Positions 11,506 through 25,389 of a stretch of 64,000 nt of DNA are shown here, piece by piece. The notes under the pieces were generated by a model that was not told the DNA's origin, ran no database searches, and saw nothing but the letters and a program-made list of their open reading frames with translations. Within the stretch, counting starts at the first letter, position 1, and each line of letters begins with the position of its first letter. Position numbers and translations under genes: made by a program. Source of the stretch: Halocaridina rubra. Lineage: Eukaryota; Arthropoda; Malacostraca; Decapoda; Atyidae. The stretch is taken from contig JAXCGZ010009443.1 in NCBI GenBank assembly GCA_037179515.1, positions 36,001-100,000 on the forward strand, read 5' to 3'.

Positions 11506-12686
11506 AACCTCTCTTGAACACAAATGAGTGCCAGTATTGCTAGGTTAACTAGCACTTAAAAAAAAAACACTAATTATATCCAGGTATACATTTTTGTGTC
11601 TGTAATGTTGGGTTAATATAGCAGTGAAAAGTGGGTCAAGAATTGTTAAAGACATATTAATTCATTTCTTGCAAGCATGCAACAGGTATGATAACAGACA
11701 ACAGTAATTGGGCCAAATTCTTAATGATCTGTGCCACGCGCATTATTAATGACGTTAATTGTAAAATTGAAAATTAATTATTGTGACAATACCCCACAGT
11801 TAAATACTTCGTTTATCTATTTACTGTTATTTAAGGATATAATGATCAGCCAATTATTGTACACTTTATTTTACATTACTAATCACCTAGAAATGGTTAC
11901 ATGCAAATCTAAGTAAACATAATAATAGGTATTGTTTTGACCTGATAAAATATGTAATGCTTGTGAGAGCTAAGTTATGTACTGTATTCAAGCCTGTAAC
12001 GGTACATACTTGTTTTATGGACTCCATCTATCTTTGAAATAAATGGCCTGGTAGTTAAGTTAGTTTGGTTGGGATCGAGGTTAGGTTGGTTAAAATAATT
12101 ATCAGATATTGATGGAGAGCATGGAAAGAATCTCTACCCATGTTAAATAACTTCACAACCTAACCTAACCTATCACTTCATTGTAAAATTCCTTCATTCA
12201 TGCTGACTGCTTGTAAATATGAATAACCCTAGAGCACCCTGGTTTAATCTATTTACAAGATATGAACAATATAAATGTTAGAAATTTAACATGATAACTA
12301 ACATTCATCTCTGACATTCCAATGATTAAAAATGAATACTGTGTATAACTTAGAAACTGATATATAATGGTAGATATGTTCCCTGCATTCCTCTCTTTTT
12401 TTTATCACTGGCAAAGCATAGTCAGGCCCTAGGTTAAGCTAAAACAGTTTTATTATACTGTCAACTTATGGGGACCGTTAAGCAAATTATGGAAACTTTT
12501 TACTATTACACTCTTCTCATCCCCGAAGGTTTTAACCTATTTAAGTGAGTCTCGATATTTTAAGTTTCTTATGTTTAGTGAGCGAAGCTAACTTTAAAAT
12601 ACTGCATGTCGAAAATTGCTCGTGTTTAGACTGGGTTAGGTTGGGTTATTTTGTTTCGAATATTTGATTTAGCTTTGTTAAGTGAG

Positions 12687-12865
12687 GGAGGGGGGTAAGA
12701 ATACTTCCTCCGTGCTCCATTGCGTGTCGTAAAAGTCGACTAAATAGGGGGAGCGAGGGGGCTAGGAATCCCCTCCTCTGTATGTAATTCCCACAAAAAG
12801 TCAAAGTACTGTCTTTGACTCAGCCACCCTCCTTATAAGGGGAAATATGGCTTTGGTATGTTGAA
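12687..12865 (+). repeat. repeat C copy, best preserved
   Basis: Reads 'tgcgtgtcgtaaaagtcgac', 'ctaggaatcccctcctct', 'cacaaaaagtcaaagt', 'ctcagccaccctccttataa', 'ggggaaatatggct'. The same block order occurs in the other four copies. No ORF, and no clear tRNA-like head, so the class is unknown. Confidence 0.7.
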
Positions 12866-12916
12866 GTTAGGAATAATTTCCTATGGCTTTGATGGTTAGA
12901 TTCAATCAAAACACTA

Positions 12917-12925
<9 letters not shown>

Positions 12926-12947
<22 letters not shown>

Positions 12948-12948
12948 T
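12926..12948. repeat. short (TA)n microsatellite
   Basis: About 11 TA units. Confidence 0.9.
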
Positions 12949-14237
12949 TCAAATGGAGATGGGTGAGATTGTAAATATTTACCTAAATTACAAATATCGA
13001 GATACAATACATGGGTGCATCTCGTGAGAAATTAAATGAATCAATCACATCTTGACATAAAAGGATTCTTTTTTCTTTTTTTTACTCTGTGCTTGGTTCA
13101 TAACCCCAATTGTCGAGAATGTACCAATTTTAAAATAAATGACACTGTACTAGTCTTCCAGGTCAAAATGCTAGTCACCTTAAACTACAAATTACATAGG
13201 CAATTTGAGTATCAATTTGTATTAATTAATGGAAACCACATTGCTTAATCTTATCATTGTAAAAACTGTAAATTAATTTACACAACTACTGCAGGTATAT
13301 ATTACTTAAAACTGAAATCAAATACACAGACGAAAACACACAAATTCAGTCTTTAATGACAAACAATCGTGAAAGAACTGGGAAACTCACCATCGATGGT
13401 GGATTAATGATGAAAAAGAATAATGAATACAGTCAATTGATCCTTAGTAATACATCTTTAGATGGTATATCCATAACCCCATCCGTTCAACACTACATTA
13501 TGATGTTAAGTATAACAGGTTTTACTTGAATAATAAGAGTACTTCTCTCCTGCACCACCCTCACCCACGACTATAAAGTGTGCTACTGAGTCCGGACTGT
13601 TGGAGGTCTGAAAGGAGGGGTTGCGCAGGTCAGACTGACCCGACTCTCCCTGAAGTAATAATAAAATTACACTTTCTGTGGACCAATATTTATTTATTTA
13701 GTTACTTATTGTTATTTATTTAAAAACGCATACAGTTAAACTTAACAGGTGCAAAGTTAGCCTCATTTCCTATTGGAAATATGAGAAGATGGAGCTCGGT
13801 AATGGGACGGAATCTCTAGTTAGTTTAAGGGATAGAGCGAAATATTCTTCCTTGGGTTTGCTTTATAGAACAGATATTGGGATCAGGTAAATATTGGTGA
13901 CCCCAGGACGTCAAATAACCCCGTATTTTGTTAGTTAAAGCAAAATCTGATAAGGATAGGCTAGTATGTAATCTGATCCTCTAACTTTGGGGCTATATTA
14001 TGTTCCAGGGGTCGCTAATCTACACTTGATCCAGAAACGGTGGAGAGAGAAAGAATAATTTACTCGCGTTTTTAGGTGACGCAAGAGCCGACTGCAAGGT
14101 ATTGGGGTTGGACAGGTTGTTGATTCCATCCTCTCTAAGAAAAAGATGAGATTGACAAGGTTATGAAGAAAATGTGCTCTCAGTATTTTTCATTTTCCAA
14201 CCATGACATCACTGCTGGTTTTTGCGTGAATGCTGAT

Positions 14238-14292
14238 TATATTATTATTATTATTATTATTATCATTATTACTACTACTACTACTACTACTA
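14238..14292. repeat. (ATT)n/(ACT)n microsatellite
   Basis: An ATT run passing into an ACT run. Confidence 0.9.
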
Positions 14293-14504
14293 TACCAATA
14301 ATATCATGAGCTTATTTCGTACTTTCATTACATTTACGAAAATTTCCTATGAGTCATGGAAGAGGTTAAATCTCTCTGTAATAATAATAGTAATAATACG
14401 TACATACATATACCGAGGCCGTTTCCCCCTTAAATTGGGGGGTAGCCGACGTCAAGAAAGGAAAGTTTGGGGAGAAGTTATCCTCCCCTCTACTCCCCCT
14501 CTTC

Positions 14505-14506
<2 letters not shown>

Positions 14507-14583
<77 letters not shown>

Positions 14584-14612
14584 CATTATTATAATCATTA
14601 TTATTAACAATA
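14507..14612. repeat. (AAT)n followed by (ATT)n, self-complementary
   Basis: A long AAT run switches at about 14562 to an ATT run, so the two halves are complementary and could fold into a hairpin. The run is imperfect after 14582. Confidence 0.9.
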
Positions 14613-14692
14613 GTAATAGTAGCAGTAATAGCAGTACAGCAAAGAAGAATTTGAATCTTTGAGTATTTTCGGAGTGAAAACTTACTACTTTA

Positions 14693-14696
<4 letters not shown>

Positions 14697-14775
<79 letters not shown>
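14697..14775. repeat. (GA)n microsatellite
   Basis: About 39 uninterrupted AG units. Confidence 0.97.
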
Positions 14776-14778
<3 letters not shown>

Positions 14779-14984
14779 AAAATTCTTAGTTAAAAAAAAT
14801 GCTTATGTAGATCTCGTACTATATGCAAAACTTATGAAAAAACTATTTGGATTACTTTACCAATAATAATAATAATAATAATAATAATCAGAATAAAGAC
14901 CTATGGCCATATACAGGAATATCACTATCAGGGTTTACAGAATAAAAATTATCCTCATACAGTACTGTGCTTAGCTTTCATAAA

Positions 14985-15112
14985 ATGGGGCAGCGGTAGA
15001 TCAGTGGTACAGCACGCGAGTAGAAGTGATTAAAGAGGAAAAGGCATGCAGCCATAGTTCCCTAGCTCCAAACTGTGTCCACCCCTATTTGAAAGGGGAC
15101 TAACTTTGACTT
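14985..15112 (+). repeat. SINE-A copy
   Basis: Forward copy: head 'ggcagcggtagatcagtggtac', then 'aggcatgcagccatagttcc' and 'ctgtgtccacccctatttgaa'. The middle is shortened. Confidence 0.65.
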
Positions 15113-16599
15113 ATTAAACGGTATATTAAACTCATTTCATGTAAAACATAGCGTAGCTGACCTTGGGTACTAAATTACACTCTATACAGCAATATTTTCA
15201 ATAGCAAGCAAAATAAACTTTATCAGAGTTTATTACATGCTTTCAGTTTGCAGATACCACTTATCTTAAGTGTTATGAGCCCGTGAGGAAGAGAACTAGG
15301 TGAAGAAGATTACAAATACAGATGATAACAACAGTGATTGAGATGATTCTTTGGTACGATCAACGATTAACAAACTACAGTACACCGAGAAGTAATACTT
15401 TACATATTTCATGAATAAAATACTAATAAAGTGTCATTTTGCAAGATTAGGATAAAATTCAAGGTGTAAGTTCACGAAGGGTGTTTGATACCAAGTTACC
15501 TGCCAAACACATTCATAACTTGAATATATAACCAGGAACATACATCTTCCCATATGTTATAGCACATCAACCTATGGCAAAGACATTTAGTTTTTATTTC
15601 GCCTCTTTTTGTTACTTCCTTTTATTGCTTACATTTATTTCAGCAGTCAATTAGATATAGCACATCATTTAAGAGGTATATTTCGAATTTTAAAAGTGTC
15701 TTTAATAATTATCACGAAGTACCAAATAAAATCTTGTATATAAATACTGAAGAACTTACTTAAAATGCCTTACTGACATAGTCAAACATCAATATTGCAG
15801 GGACTTGCTGTAATTGCGTAATTAGTAGGTAATCCCCAGTAATGTAAGTGTAAATAACTTCAACTGTCTTGTCACATACTGTAGTCACCATACTTAGAAA
15901 TATATTGAGTTTAATGTGAGAGGATAGTTAGCTGTTGCATACCACGTAAAAATTAGGAATTATTAATGTTATAGAGAAATGGTTTAATAATGAATGTAAG
16001 AAAACAAAGGAGTTTAGAAACAAGTATTCTTTGTAATATATATAAAATAACATCAAATCTAAAGCATTATTAACAACATTCTAAATGTGTGTATACACAA
16101 AAGCATTCTTATTTTTCTTCTGCTAAGTTACATAATTACCTGTAACAAATATTTATATTCGATAGATTACTAAAAGCAAGCCACAACGGTTCTATTCACT
16201 GTAAGTGCATTTAAATATCACTTGTAATTGAAATGAGTAATTTTAAATAGAATCAATAAAGGACACAGCTTGCTCTTGCGATATATATGCTCCCAAATTA
16301 TATTTACTATATATTATTTATCTTGTTTTTACTTTAACTGTTATATTAAACTTGTGTGTGTGTAATACCTGTGGTGCCACTTTAGAAAAGGTTTTGGGAT
16401 TGGCACTGTTTTCATTAGAGTATTATATCGCTTAGGTTGGCAACAAGGCACACCTCATTTCCCTTATAGTCAGTTTAGACACTGTAATTTGAAAGTTTCA
16501 GGAAGATCTGTATCACTTTAGATGATGAAAAGTATATCTGTTCATAGCTTGAATGTCTTGCTTTTGTGGCAGAAAGGTGTTAGAGCATCAGTAATGACT

Positions 16600-17600
16600 C
16601 TATAGTGATTTCGGCCATTTGTATGCAAACATCTGAATATCAGGCATCAGCAGCTGCTGCAGTGATTTCCTCAAGGCCTTGGAAATCCATTTGAAGTGCC
16701 TAAGTTGAAAAGTTTAATTAAATATAAATGCACTTTAATTAAATATATACCCATACAGAGAGAGAGAAAAATATGTAAAAGAATATCCAATACACTTAAA
16801 TATCAAAAACTTATACAAACAATGCAGTTGATCAAAGAATTTTTTTACCTAACATAAACATCACATGGAAAAGTTTTTTATTTCTAAGGACAATGCTAAA
16901 AAAAAGGCTAAGTTAAGTGAAAAGTGTTCGGAGTAATTTCTATATTTGCAAGATTTAGCCAACTGGCATAAAATAAAAAATTACCTGAAATCTCTCGAAG
17001 GGACAACTGACTTTCTGGACGAGTTTTCAACTATCGATGCATCAGCGGGTATACCAAACACGGCAAAAATGAACAATAAGTCTTCCTCGAGAGTCTCTGT
17101 TTTAGTAATGTAATTGAAGTCCATGCGACATGGCGAGCACTGGCTATGATAAGTCTTCCTGAAACAAGGCAGAGCAATGGATAGTAGAAAAGAATATTAA
17201 TATTTGAAGAAACACATGGAAATTATTCACCTGACCTATTGCTAAATCTGTTTACCAATGTGCCATTCAGAATATATGTAGAATTTCATATTACAGTATT
17301 TTTTATTGCATTGTCAATGTAAAAACATGGGCTGATGATAGAATTCTTTATCAGAAGTTTCAATGCTTAAATATGTGGTACAGTATATGCATTTCTTGGT
17401 TTAATTTCCTTACCAATGGGGGTTTGCCACGCCATCGCGGTGAGAAGTAATGACAAGTTTTATGAACTGCCCGAAAGTTATTTGAGGCTTAATTCGGTGA
17501 TACAGTGTCTCATAGACAGACGTTTTATATCTGAAAAATTACAATATTTAAAGTAATTAACCCTAGTAAACTATATTAAGGACAAACTAATAATAATACA

Positions 17601-17672
<72 letters not shown>

Positions 17673-17673
17673 T

Positions 17674-17725
<52 letters not shown>

Positions 17726-20700
17726 TCAGCATAAAAATGCGAGTATTTAGTCTATTTTCTAACAGTCTATTGTGTAAAGTTTGTCTATGCTCTTTTGTAA
17801 TCATGTACAAATTATAATCTACATCTGCGATATGGTTAATGGACACAATATAATGAAGAATTTTGTTCAGCTAACAAATCACAATGGAATATTAATATAC
17901 TTAAAACTCTACAACCACTAGAGTTCAGACAATTTTACTTAATCAATCACAAACGAAGCATCATTACATTTGCTACTCTACAACCATTACCACTTGCATA
18001 TCTTTACATATCGTGTATATGTGAATTATTAATGCATTTATCACTTTTCAATTACCATTATTCTAGTACAGTATTTTACATCCTCGGGAAATAATGAAAC
18101 ATCAATTTATCACTATTAATTCATTACTTTACTACATCCTTAAATCTGACATTTGTACCTTAACCTGCATTAATAACTTTAATACATTTACCATTCTTCA
18201 ATATCCTTACATCTGACATTATTAGTTTAGCATACAAACTGAAACATTAATACATCCGCTACTAGTCAACTGTAAAATAAAATCTATCATTTTTACCTCA
18301 ACATTTATGAACCACTGATACAATTAATATTCTACAACAGCTATCATTTTGACATTTTTACCATATTATATATTAATGAGACACGAATACAATAACCACT
18401 CTTCAACAAACATTATTCTAACATATGTTAGCCTAAAAATGCATTAATGAAACATTAACTTATTTAAAACTCTATAACAACCAGCATTCTGACATTAGTC
18501 TGACAAATTACCCTAACTTTTGTGGGAGGAGCTAAGAAGTTTCGACAATTTTTACCTTATATCTTGTGGGACGGGCCAAGATATGTTGAAGGTTTTCCTT
18601 AAGTCCTGTGGTACAAGGTCATTGACAAGGAGGGCAGGTAACCAAAATTCATGAAATCTGTCAGGCCAAAGCATGCCGGCATGATGCTGTCAGTAACAAA
18701 ATATAGAGAGGTGAAACGTAGGCAAAATACAAGTGACCAAAGTAGTACTAAATCTTTTCTTTAAATACTTCTCAAGTGCCAAACAAGAAATTAACGTAGA
18801 GATGAGAGCTTGTAAGCGACGTTCACTCTGGACAAGTTGGGTATACCGGACAGTGAATCCATTATAAATAATATCTCACTTGTAGAATAAAATGACTCAC
18901 CATTAACCAGTGTTATATTAGGCACTTCAAGTTAACATTGCTTAAGTATCATTTAACTGATATGAATGACATTAAGTCTATATATTTCCCTTATCTTACT
19001 GAGAAGAAAGTTGAAGACAACTTAGAGACATATCAGATGCTAGCCTATGTATGTGCTGTCATTACTAATACCTCAGCTGAAAATGCTTGAGCATTCTCAA
19101 GCGAGCTTTACAACTTTCAGTTTATGTGACTACAATTATTCTTTGTTTCCTATAACCTCTATAAGTATTTCTTAGTACTCTTCTCGATGACTGTTCACAA
19201 ATATTACAGTATACTACCTTACGTAATTTAGCTTCCCTCAAAGGTGCATATGGTTTCATTGCATTTCCTTTGTTGAATTTGCTTCGAAAACAGGATACAA
19301 GCCGTGACAGTGGATGTCTGGAATCATAATCATAACCGTTAACAAATATAAGTTTGCCTTTCCCAGAGAAAAGTAAGTACAGTACAAGGTATATGAAGTA
19401 TTGCATAGTCTGAGTTCTTAGCCAGGGGCATTACCTCAATATTGTAACACAAATACCGTTTACATTATTTCTTTTACCTCACTGTTATAATCTTAGTTAA
19501 ACCTTTCAGGTTCTGTAAGATCTCAGCTACCGATTGGTTGTTGATTTGTTTCAACCTTGCATCATCTGTGATGGGAAGGTGATGCGGTGGGCCACAGTTT
19601 ACAAGACGGAGATGTTCTCTCCAGGTGGAAGAAGCGGACTGAGGAAGAGAAAGAGACACTCTAAATTCCTAGTTCACACTCTAGGCACTTCTTTACATGT
19701 AATGAAACAAAAGAAATTTTTTGAATTATCAATCGTATTCCACTAACAGCTCCTTCGTTTGATTTTCTATATTTAGAGGACGTTAGGCTTTCTTGCAACC
19801 CTTGCGGTGTACTCTAGGAAAGCGACTACTTAACGACTGTGAGGTGTATGTTGACATATGAAGAATTCATAAACAAGACGTAGAAAGTAAACCTCAAAGT
19901 TCCATAATAAAAGCAAAAATGCAGTTCTAGTGCGTATATTTAAATTATTTACTTACTGAAGGGGTGAAAGTTTTAAGAGAATTGCCCAATGTGACATAAA
20001 CCAACCAAAAATTTACCAGTAATGAAAAGGTGACAAAATTCCATTCGTAACACCGCAAGTGGTTAATGAATAAACAAACTGAATTTTAATACGTTTGAGA
20101 AGTTGAGGATTAGTCTGTTATAATTTTTTATACAAGAAAATAACCAATACTACTAAAAAGACTCCAACATGGACAGACAACCTAAGCTACAAAGTGTAAT
20201 GGTGCAATAAAATCAATACAGGGGGTCCTCGGTTTACACTGTCCTTGGGTTACGATGTTTCATAGTTACATCACATCTCCCATAAATCATTTTGCTTCTT
20301 TTTTGATAATTCTTGGCCTGTATTATGTCTCCCAAGTGTACAGTAGATTCTTCTGATGGCAGTACTTTGAAGAAAATGAAAGCCATCATCATGGAAGTGA
20401 AATTAGAGATAGTGAAATACATGGAAAAGGGATAAACTTTACTACTGAATTTGCATAGGTGCTTATTTAGGCAAGTTCCAACTTACTCTGAAATTCATGT
20501 TACATCACATTTCAGGAACGGAACTCTGACATTAGTCGAGGACCCTCTGTATTACATATATCAGGTTCACTGCCCGTGAAAATAACGATATGCAGACTAA
20601 AGCAGTCCATGACACAAATATCTTAATTCCAAACCCCTTCACAATGGTCTCTCTAGACCAGTGGTCAATGGAGTGCTAATAATTTACACTCTGGAGTATT

Positions 20701-23700
20701 AATATTTTCCGTTATACATGCATACGGATTTTTTTTTAAATGTAGTCTCACAAAGGTGCAGACATCTGTCAGCAATTTATCATTGATAAAGACAGCCGTT
20801 AAGTTGTCATATGCTATTCAGCATTAGTGTATAAAGCTGTCAAGCATAGCTATTACTATTGCTGTTAATGCAATCTTCTTTCAGTGATTGTCCAGAAAAC
20901 CTTTGTCTAACTGTATTTTTTTTAGCAATGCTGAAAACTGCTGGTAGGCATGGTATAAATGATAGTTATGGCTCAACTCTTCTACAGTCGTATTCACACA
21001 CCATGCAAGATGTTGTTATAAAAGCTTACTTCTGCTGCTAAGCAATTAATAATTCCTTACCTATAGTGCAAATATTTGTTATGAAATTCTATTTTAGCAA
21101 TGGTGCAAACACCTGTTCCAAAATTATACTTCTTTTTGCAGTGTGCAGTTATGAGTATTTATCAAAATGTGCTCACGGAAAAGAGCCCTATGCTCGTAAA
21201 TCCCTGTCTCCTGGTCGGTTCCAATTTTGTTCTCAGTGAGTCTTTTGACAATGGTGCAAACAGCTGTTTAAGCAATTGCAGAAACCAAGGCAAATGTGTA
21301 ATAGGTTGTTATGCAATTGTAAATATTAACAGTGAAGACATCTGTAAAGCATTCATACTTGCTTAAGCAATGAACGTTTCAAATAGATGTTTGGAAATCT
21401 TACTACCTGTTGCAGCTATACAGAATGATTTTACGAATTCGCACTTACAATGGAACTATGATGGGGGGGGGGGGGCAGAGTGGCGAAGTGGTTAAAACGA
21501 TCGTGCCACCGCAGGGCGCCAAGAAGGATATTTAGCCTTAATTCCTCTGCTCCAAACGGGGATCAATAGTGACACAAAATGGCAAAAAACAAAAAATTAC
21601 ACTAGCAATGACGATAAGTGCTATACCCAATTGTACTTACTTTAGGAATGGTGCAGACGGCAGTTTTATGATCGAAGAAATAGAACATTCTATATCTGGC
21701 GGTATATTCAATGGCTTCGTGAATTTTTAATTTCTGACAAATTTGCTGCAACTGACAGCGTCGCCAACGGAATCTCTCGTATACAAAATTGGTGGAAGCT
21801 AAAAATTAAAGACAAATACATATACATGTACTGTGTTATGGTCAACTGAATTATATGAATTAAAAAAAATGCATAAATGAATGATTAAATAAATAAACAA
21901 TCCGTGGATAAACAAGCAAACTTAAATAAGTACAGTGACAAAAAAAGAGGGTCTTGAAAGAAGCAACAGATAGCAGAGATATCTAAAAAAGGAGAACGAG
22001 TTAAAAAGAATAATTATAAGCCTGTAAGTTTAACGTCAACAGTGGGTAAGATTCTAGAATCCATCATTGCAAATAAAATAAGGGCACATCTAGAATTACA
22101 CAGACTGATAAAACTTTCACAACACGGGTTTCTTAAGGGTTTTTCGTGCCTTACAAACTTACTGTCTTTATATTCAGAAGTTTACGAGGCAGTAGATTGT
22201 GGCAAAGAATACGATATAATATATCTAGATTTTAGCAAAGCTTTTGATAGAGTTCCTCACAAAAGATTAGTTAAAAAACTTGAAGCTCATGGTATAGGAG
22301 GAGCTGGTCTCAGATAGATCAAAGAATGGCTAATGGACAGAAAATAGAGAGTTTGCATAAATGAAGAGAAATCGGAATGGGGCTAGGTTACTAGCGGGGT
22401 ACCACAAGGCTCGGTACTTGGTCCTCTATTATTCATCGTATATCTAAATGATCTGGATTCGGATATCAGTAGTAACCTAAGTAAATTCGCAGATGACACT
22501 AAAATAGATAGAATTATAAATGGAAAAGAAGACATTCATGCTTTACAGGAAGATCTAAATAAATTATCTGAATGGTTGGATAAGTGGCAAATGGAATTTA
22601 ATGTTGTAAAATGTAAAGTAGTTAAAATGGGTACTTTACTAGACTATACGAGTTATAAGCTAAATAACCGTGAAATCATGAGTTCTAAGTGTGAAAGGGA
22701 TTTGGGAGTTCTAGCGAGTAGTAATCTTAAGCCTAGAGAGCAATGTACAGCAGTCAGAAATAAAGCAAACAGAATTTTAGGATTTATCTCAAGAAGTGTT
22801 GGCAATAGGACGGAGAAAGTTATTTTGCAGCTCTATCTTGCATTAGTTAGGCCCCATCTAGATTATGCTGTGCAATTCTGGTCACCCTATTATAGGATGG
22901 AAATTGAATCCTTGGAGAGAGTGTAGCGAAAAATGAGCAAGATGATACACAATATCAGAAATCTACCATATAAGGACAGAATAAGAATACTCTATCTACT
23001 TTCTCTAGAGAGGCGCAGAGTTAGGGGGGATATGATTGAGTGTATAAATGGTTTAGAGGGATTAACAAGGGTGATATTAATAAAGTTTTAAAAATTTCCT
23101 GTTCAAACCAGAATTCGTAATAATGAATTTAAGCTTGATAAATTTAGGTTCAGAAGGGAAATTGGTAAAAACTGGTTTGGTAATAGAGTAGCTGATACAT
23201 GGAACAGGCTTCCTAGTAGGATAATAAATTCCAATACCTTAGACACCTTCAAATGTAGATTAGATAGACATATGACAGAAGTAGGGTGGGTATGAATAGG
23301 TTAGTGATTATTAGAAGAATCATATAAAGAAAAATAGAATAAATAAGTGGAGTAGAATAGAATAGGTTAGACATGGTGAAAATATACAAAAATGGAGCTG
23401 CCTCGTTGTGCCAGTAGGCATGTTGCAGTGTCCCCTAATCTTATGTTCTTATGATATTCATGTGAAAATTGGTGAAACTATTCTGCTCATTACAAGAATT
23501 TCATTTGTCACAAGAATATTGAAAGATTTATCTTACTTACCCCCAGTGTCTTTACAGTCCAGCTCCTTTAATATCTCAGTTTTCAAGCCAGGGAATAACT
23601 CATTTTGCATTTCGCCCACTGGAAAGCCATTTACATCAACAGCCAATGTGCTTGTAGACTGTGACTGAAAGTTACTCAACAGATCACGAATTTTAGACAG

Positions 23701-24000
23701 AAACGATTTACCAGAATAAATTTGGTCAGAGACTAATTCTTCAGCAAAATTATTCATTCTGTTTTGTGTCTTCAGTTCAACTAAGGGTTCGTGAAGAAGG
23801 GCTGCATTACTGTTATTGCTGCCCTTGAGAGAGTAGTACTTTAGAATGGCCGTTTCTTCACTGCTTTGTCTTATATTAACAAAAGCGTCGAGAAAAAGAA
23901 AAACTGTTGTGCCCACAAAGATGAAGATGAGAAATATCACACGTAAACTCCTTCGTTGAATGGCCCTCATTTTGCGTATCAACTTGCTTGAAGACATCAT
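16600..24000 (-). CDS. Golgi carbohydrate sulfotransferase, complete (466 aa)
   Basis: Eight exons: 23541-24000 (ATG), 21641-21798, 19478-19638, 19218-19317, 18556-18686, 17414-17530, 16985-17158, 16600-16699 (stop). They total 1401 nt in one frame. Topology is type II: short basic cytosolic tail, membrane anchor at about residues 18-40, then a luminal stem. The domain matches the sulfotransferase-2/HNK-1 family (CHST8-14-like), which moves sulfate from PAPS to a glycan sugar. A 5'-phosphosulfate loop CTIPKSASSTW (about 202-212) is followed by the 3'-phosphate motif VRHPLSRLVS (about 259-268). Then come a TFGQF strand, the paired-cysteine CSPC motif (383-386), KTETLEED, and a C-terminal helix. 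The SASSTW loop differs from the VGCTNW form usual in CHST11/14-like enzymes, so the exact acceptor cannot be named. Exon 1 continues as 5' UTR to 24025, with an overlapping out-of-frame upstream ATG. Confidence 0.9.
17588..17724. repeat. (AAT)n microsatellite
   Basis: AAT repeats with two small interruptions (about 17641 and 17673), in the intron between sulfotransferase exons 5 and 6. Confidence 0.95.
21165..21235 (-). mobile_element. LINE-1-family 3' UTR fragment
   Basis: The reverse complement reads 'ggaaccgaccaggagacagg', 'tttacgagcatagggctctt', 'ttccgtgagcac', which is the LINE 3' UTR seen at 63500-63560. It lies in sulfotransferase intron 2. Confidence 0.65.
21473..21590 (+). repeat. 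SINE-A copy
   Basis: Forward copy after a G-run: 'cagagtggcgaagtggttaa', a 'gcagggcgcc' block, 'tagccttaattcctctgctcc' and 'gtgacacaaaatggcaaa'. The B-box region is deleted. Intronic in the sulfotransferase gene, in the antisense direction. Confidence 0.65.
21955..23450 (+). mobile_element. dead non-LTR retrotransposon (LINE-2 family) in sulfotransferase intron 1
   Basis: The plus strand encodes a jockey/CR1-type reverse transcriptase broken by stops. Visible parts: NYKPVSLTSTVGKILES, motif A YLDFSKAFDRVPHKRL, motif B SGVPQGSVLGPLLF, catalytic FADDTKI (22486-22506), ERDLGVL, RPHLDYAVQFW, RRRVRGDMIE. In-frame stops lie at 22315, near 22344, near 22384 and at 22924, and the frame shifts after 23050, so it cannot be expressed intact. 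The endonuclease half is missing. It is antisense to the host gene. The 3' end differs from the LINE-1 family copies. Confidence 0.9.
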
Positions 24001-24964
24001 GTTTCATTGTTCTATATAATGCTTCCTGTAAATATAAATAAACAAATAAATAAATACAAATTAATTAACGAAACTCTAAGGACGGGAACATGTATAAGTT
24101 CAACTCATATAAGTATTTATCTGTACAGATACAAGTAATTTGCTTTTAAATACTTACAATGTCATCTCACACAGATCAACACGGCGTTCTTAAAGCACAT
24201 AATAAGTTTTAAACAACGTATCAACGTCAAACACACACCAAGAATTTGTTAAATTTGATTAAAACCGAAGCACAGAGCGACATAATATATTATACCACAT
24301 GTTCCCTGCTAATTTCACACCACGTCACAAACTTTTCTAAACTAAAACAATCACTAAATTGTAGTGTTCTGGCTGGAATAGTGATATAAAATTACCATAA
24401 CGGTTGGGAAGAGATATTCACAAACTGAGAACTAATATAAGAAGTATATATAACACGTACCATGAAATCATATAGTCCCACACTTGAGATCAGAATACCG
24501 CTTGGTGGAAATTAGCAAGTACAATTATTAGTCAGGTGTTGGACACCAAATTAAAAAATAATTAATCGCCATTTTTACATAAATTTCCGTACGCATATCA
24601 TTAAAAATCGATATTATTTCGTGGGGTATATCTGAAGACCCCCTCACACTCTCTTCAAAGCACAATTGTACTAAACTTTCTAATTCTGTAAATAAGGAAA
24701 AACATTAAAAAAAAAAATGACCTTGAAATTGTACCAAACTCTAATATAACTTTTACAGTGATATCCAGACATAACGGTACCTTGATCTATTAAAATTTAC
24801 ATTTCACAAAATACTGTAAATAAATAATTAACTTCTTGGTTTACATACTGTGTTGCCATTACTTATTAATTCGATTTTTGTCCTATTGATTTTGGCACTT
24901 CATAAGAAAGTCAATAACCTCACGACCCTACGTCAAGAATTTCCATATTAAATTCCTCTACTGC

Positions 24965-24968
<4 letters not shown>

Positions 24969-25052
<84 letters not shown>
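24969..25052. repeat. (GA)n microsatellite
   Basis: About 41 uninterrupted GA units. Confidence 0.97.
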
Positions 25053-25055
<3 letters not shown>

Positions 25056-25112
25056 CTACCATAAAAACAACGTTCGAACAAATCAAGGAAATGCTCTGAA
25101 TTTCCCATTTAT

Positions 25113-25114
25113 AA

Positions 25115-25182
<68 letters not shown>

Positions 25183-25214
25183 ACCGAGAGCTGAGAGAGA
25201 GGAGAGAGAGAGCT
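25113..25214. repeat. (GA)n microsatellite, interrupted
   Basis: GA runs broken by 'gg' and a 'caccgagagctg' insert. Confidence 0.95.
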
Positions 25215-25389
25215 AATCAGAAATAAAAAGGAAAAAAAAGACGTCGAGTGATAAGGACATGTTGAATTTCCATTTATAAATTGAACATAAATATTAATCC
25301 CTTGATATTGTGACCTCATCAAAATTAATCACTCGGAATATATTCGTTACCTATAAAAAAAAAAATATGATAATTGTACACGTTAGTGT

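Noticed and set aside
12060..12170. AACCTAACCT-like strings, also near 11324 and 25740
   Set aside because: They resemble the arthropod telomere unit (TTAGG/CCTAA), but only two or three units occur, scattered and interrupted. Too short to call interstitial telomeric DNA.
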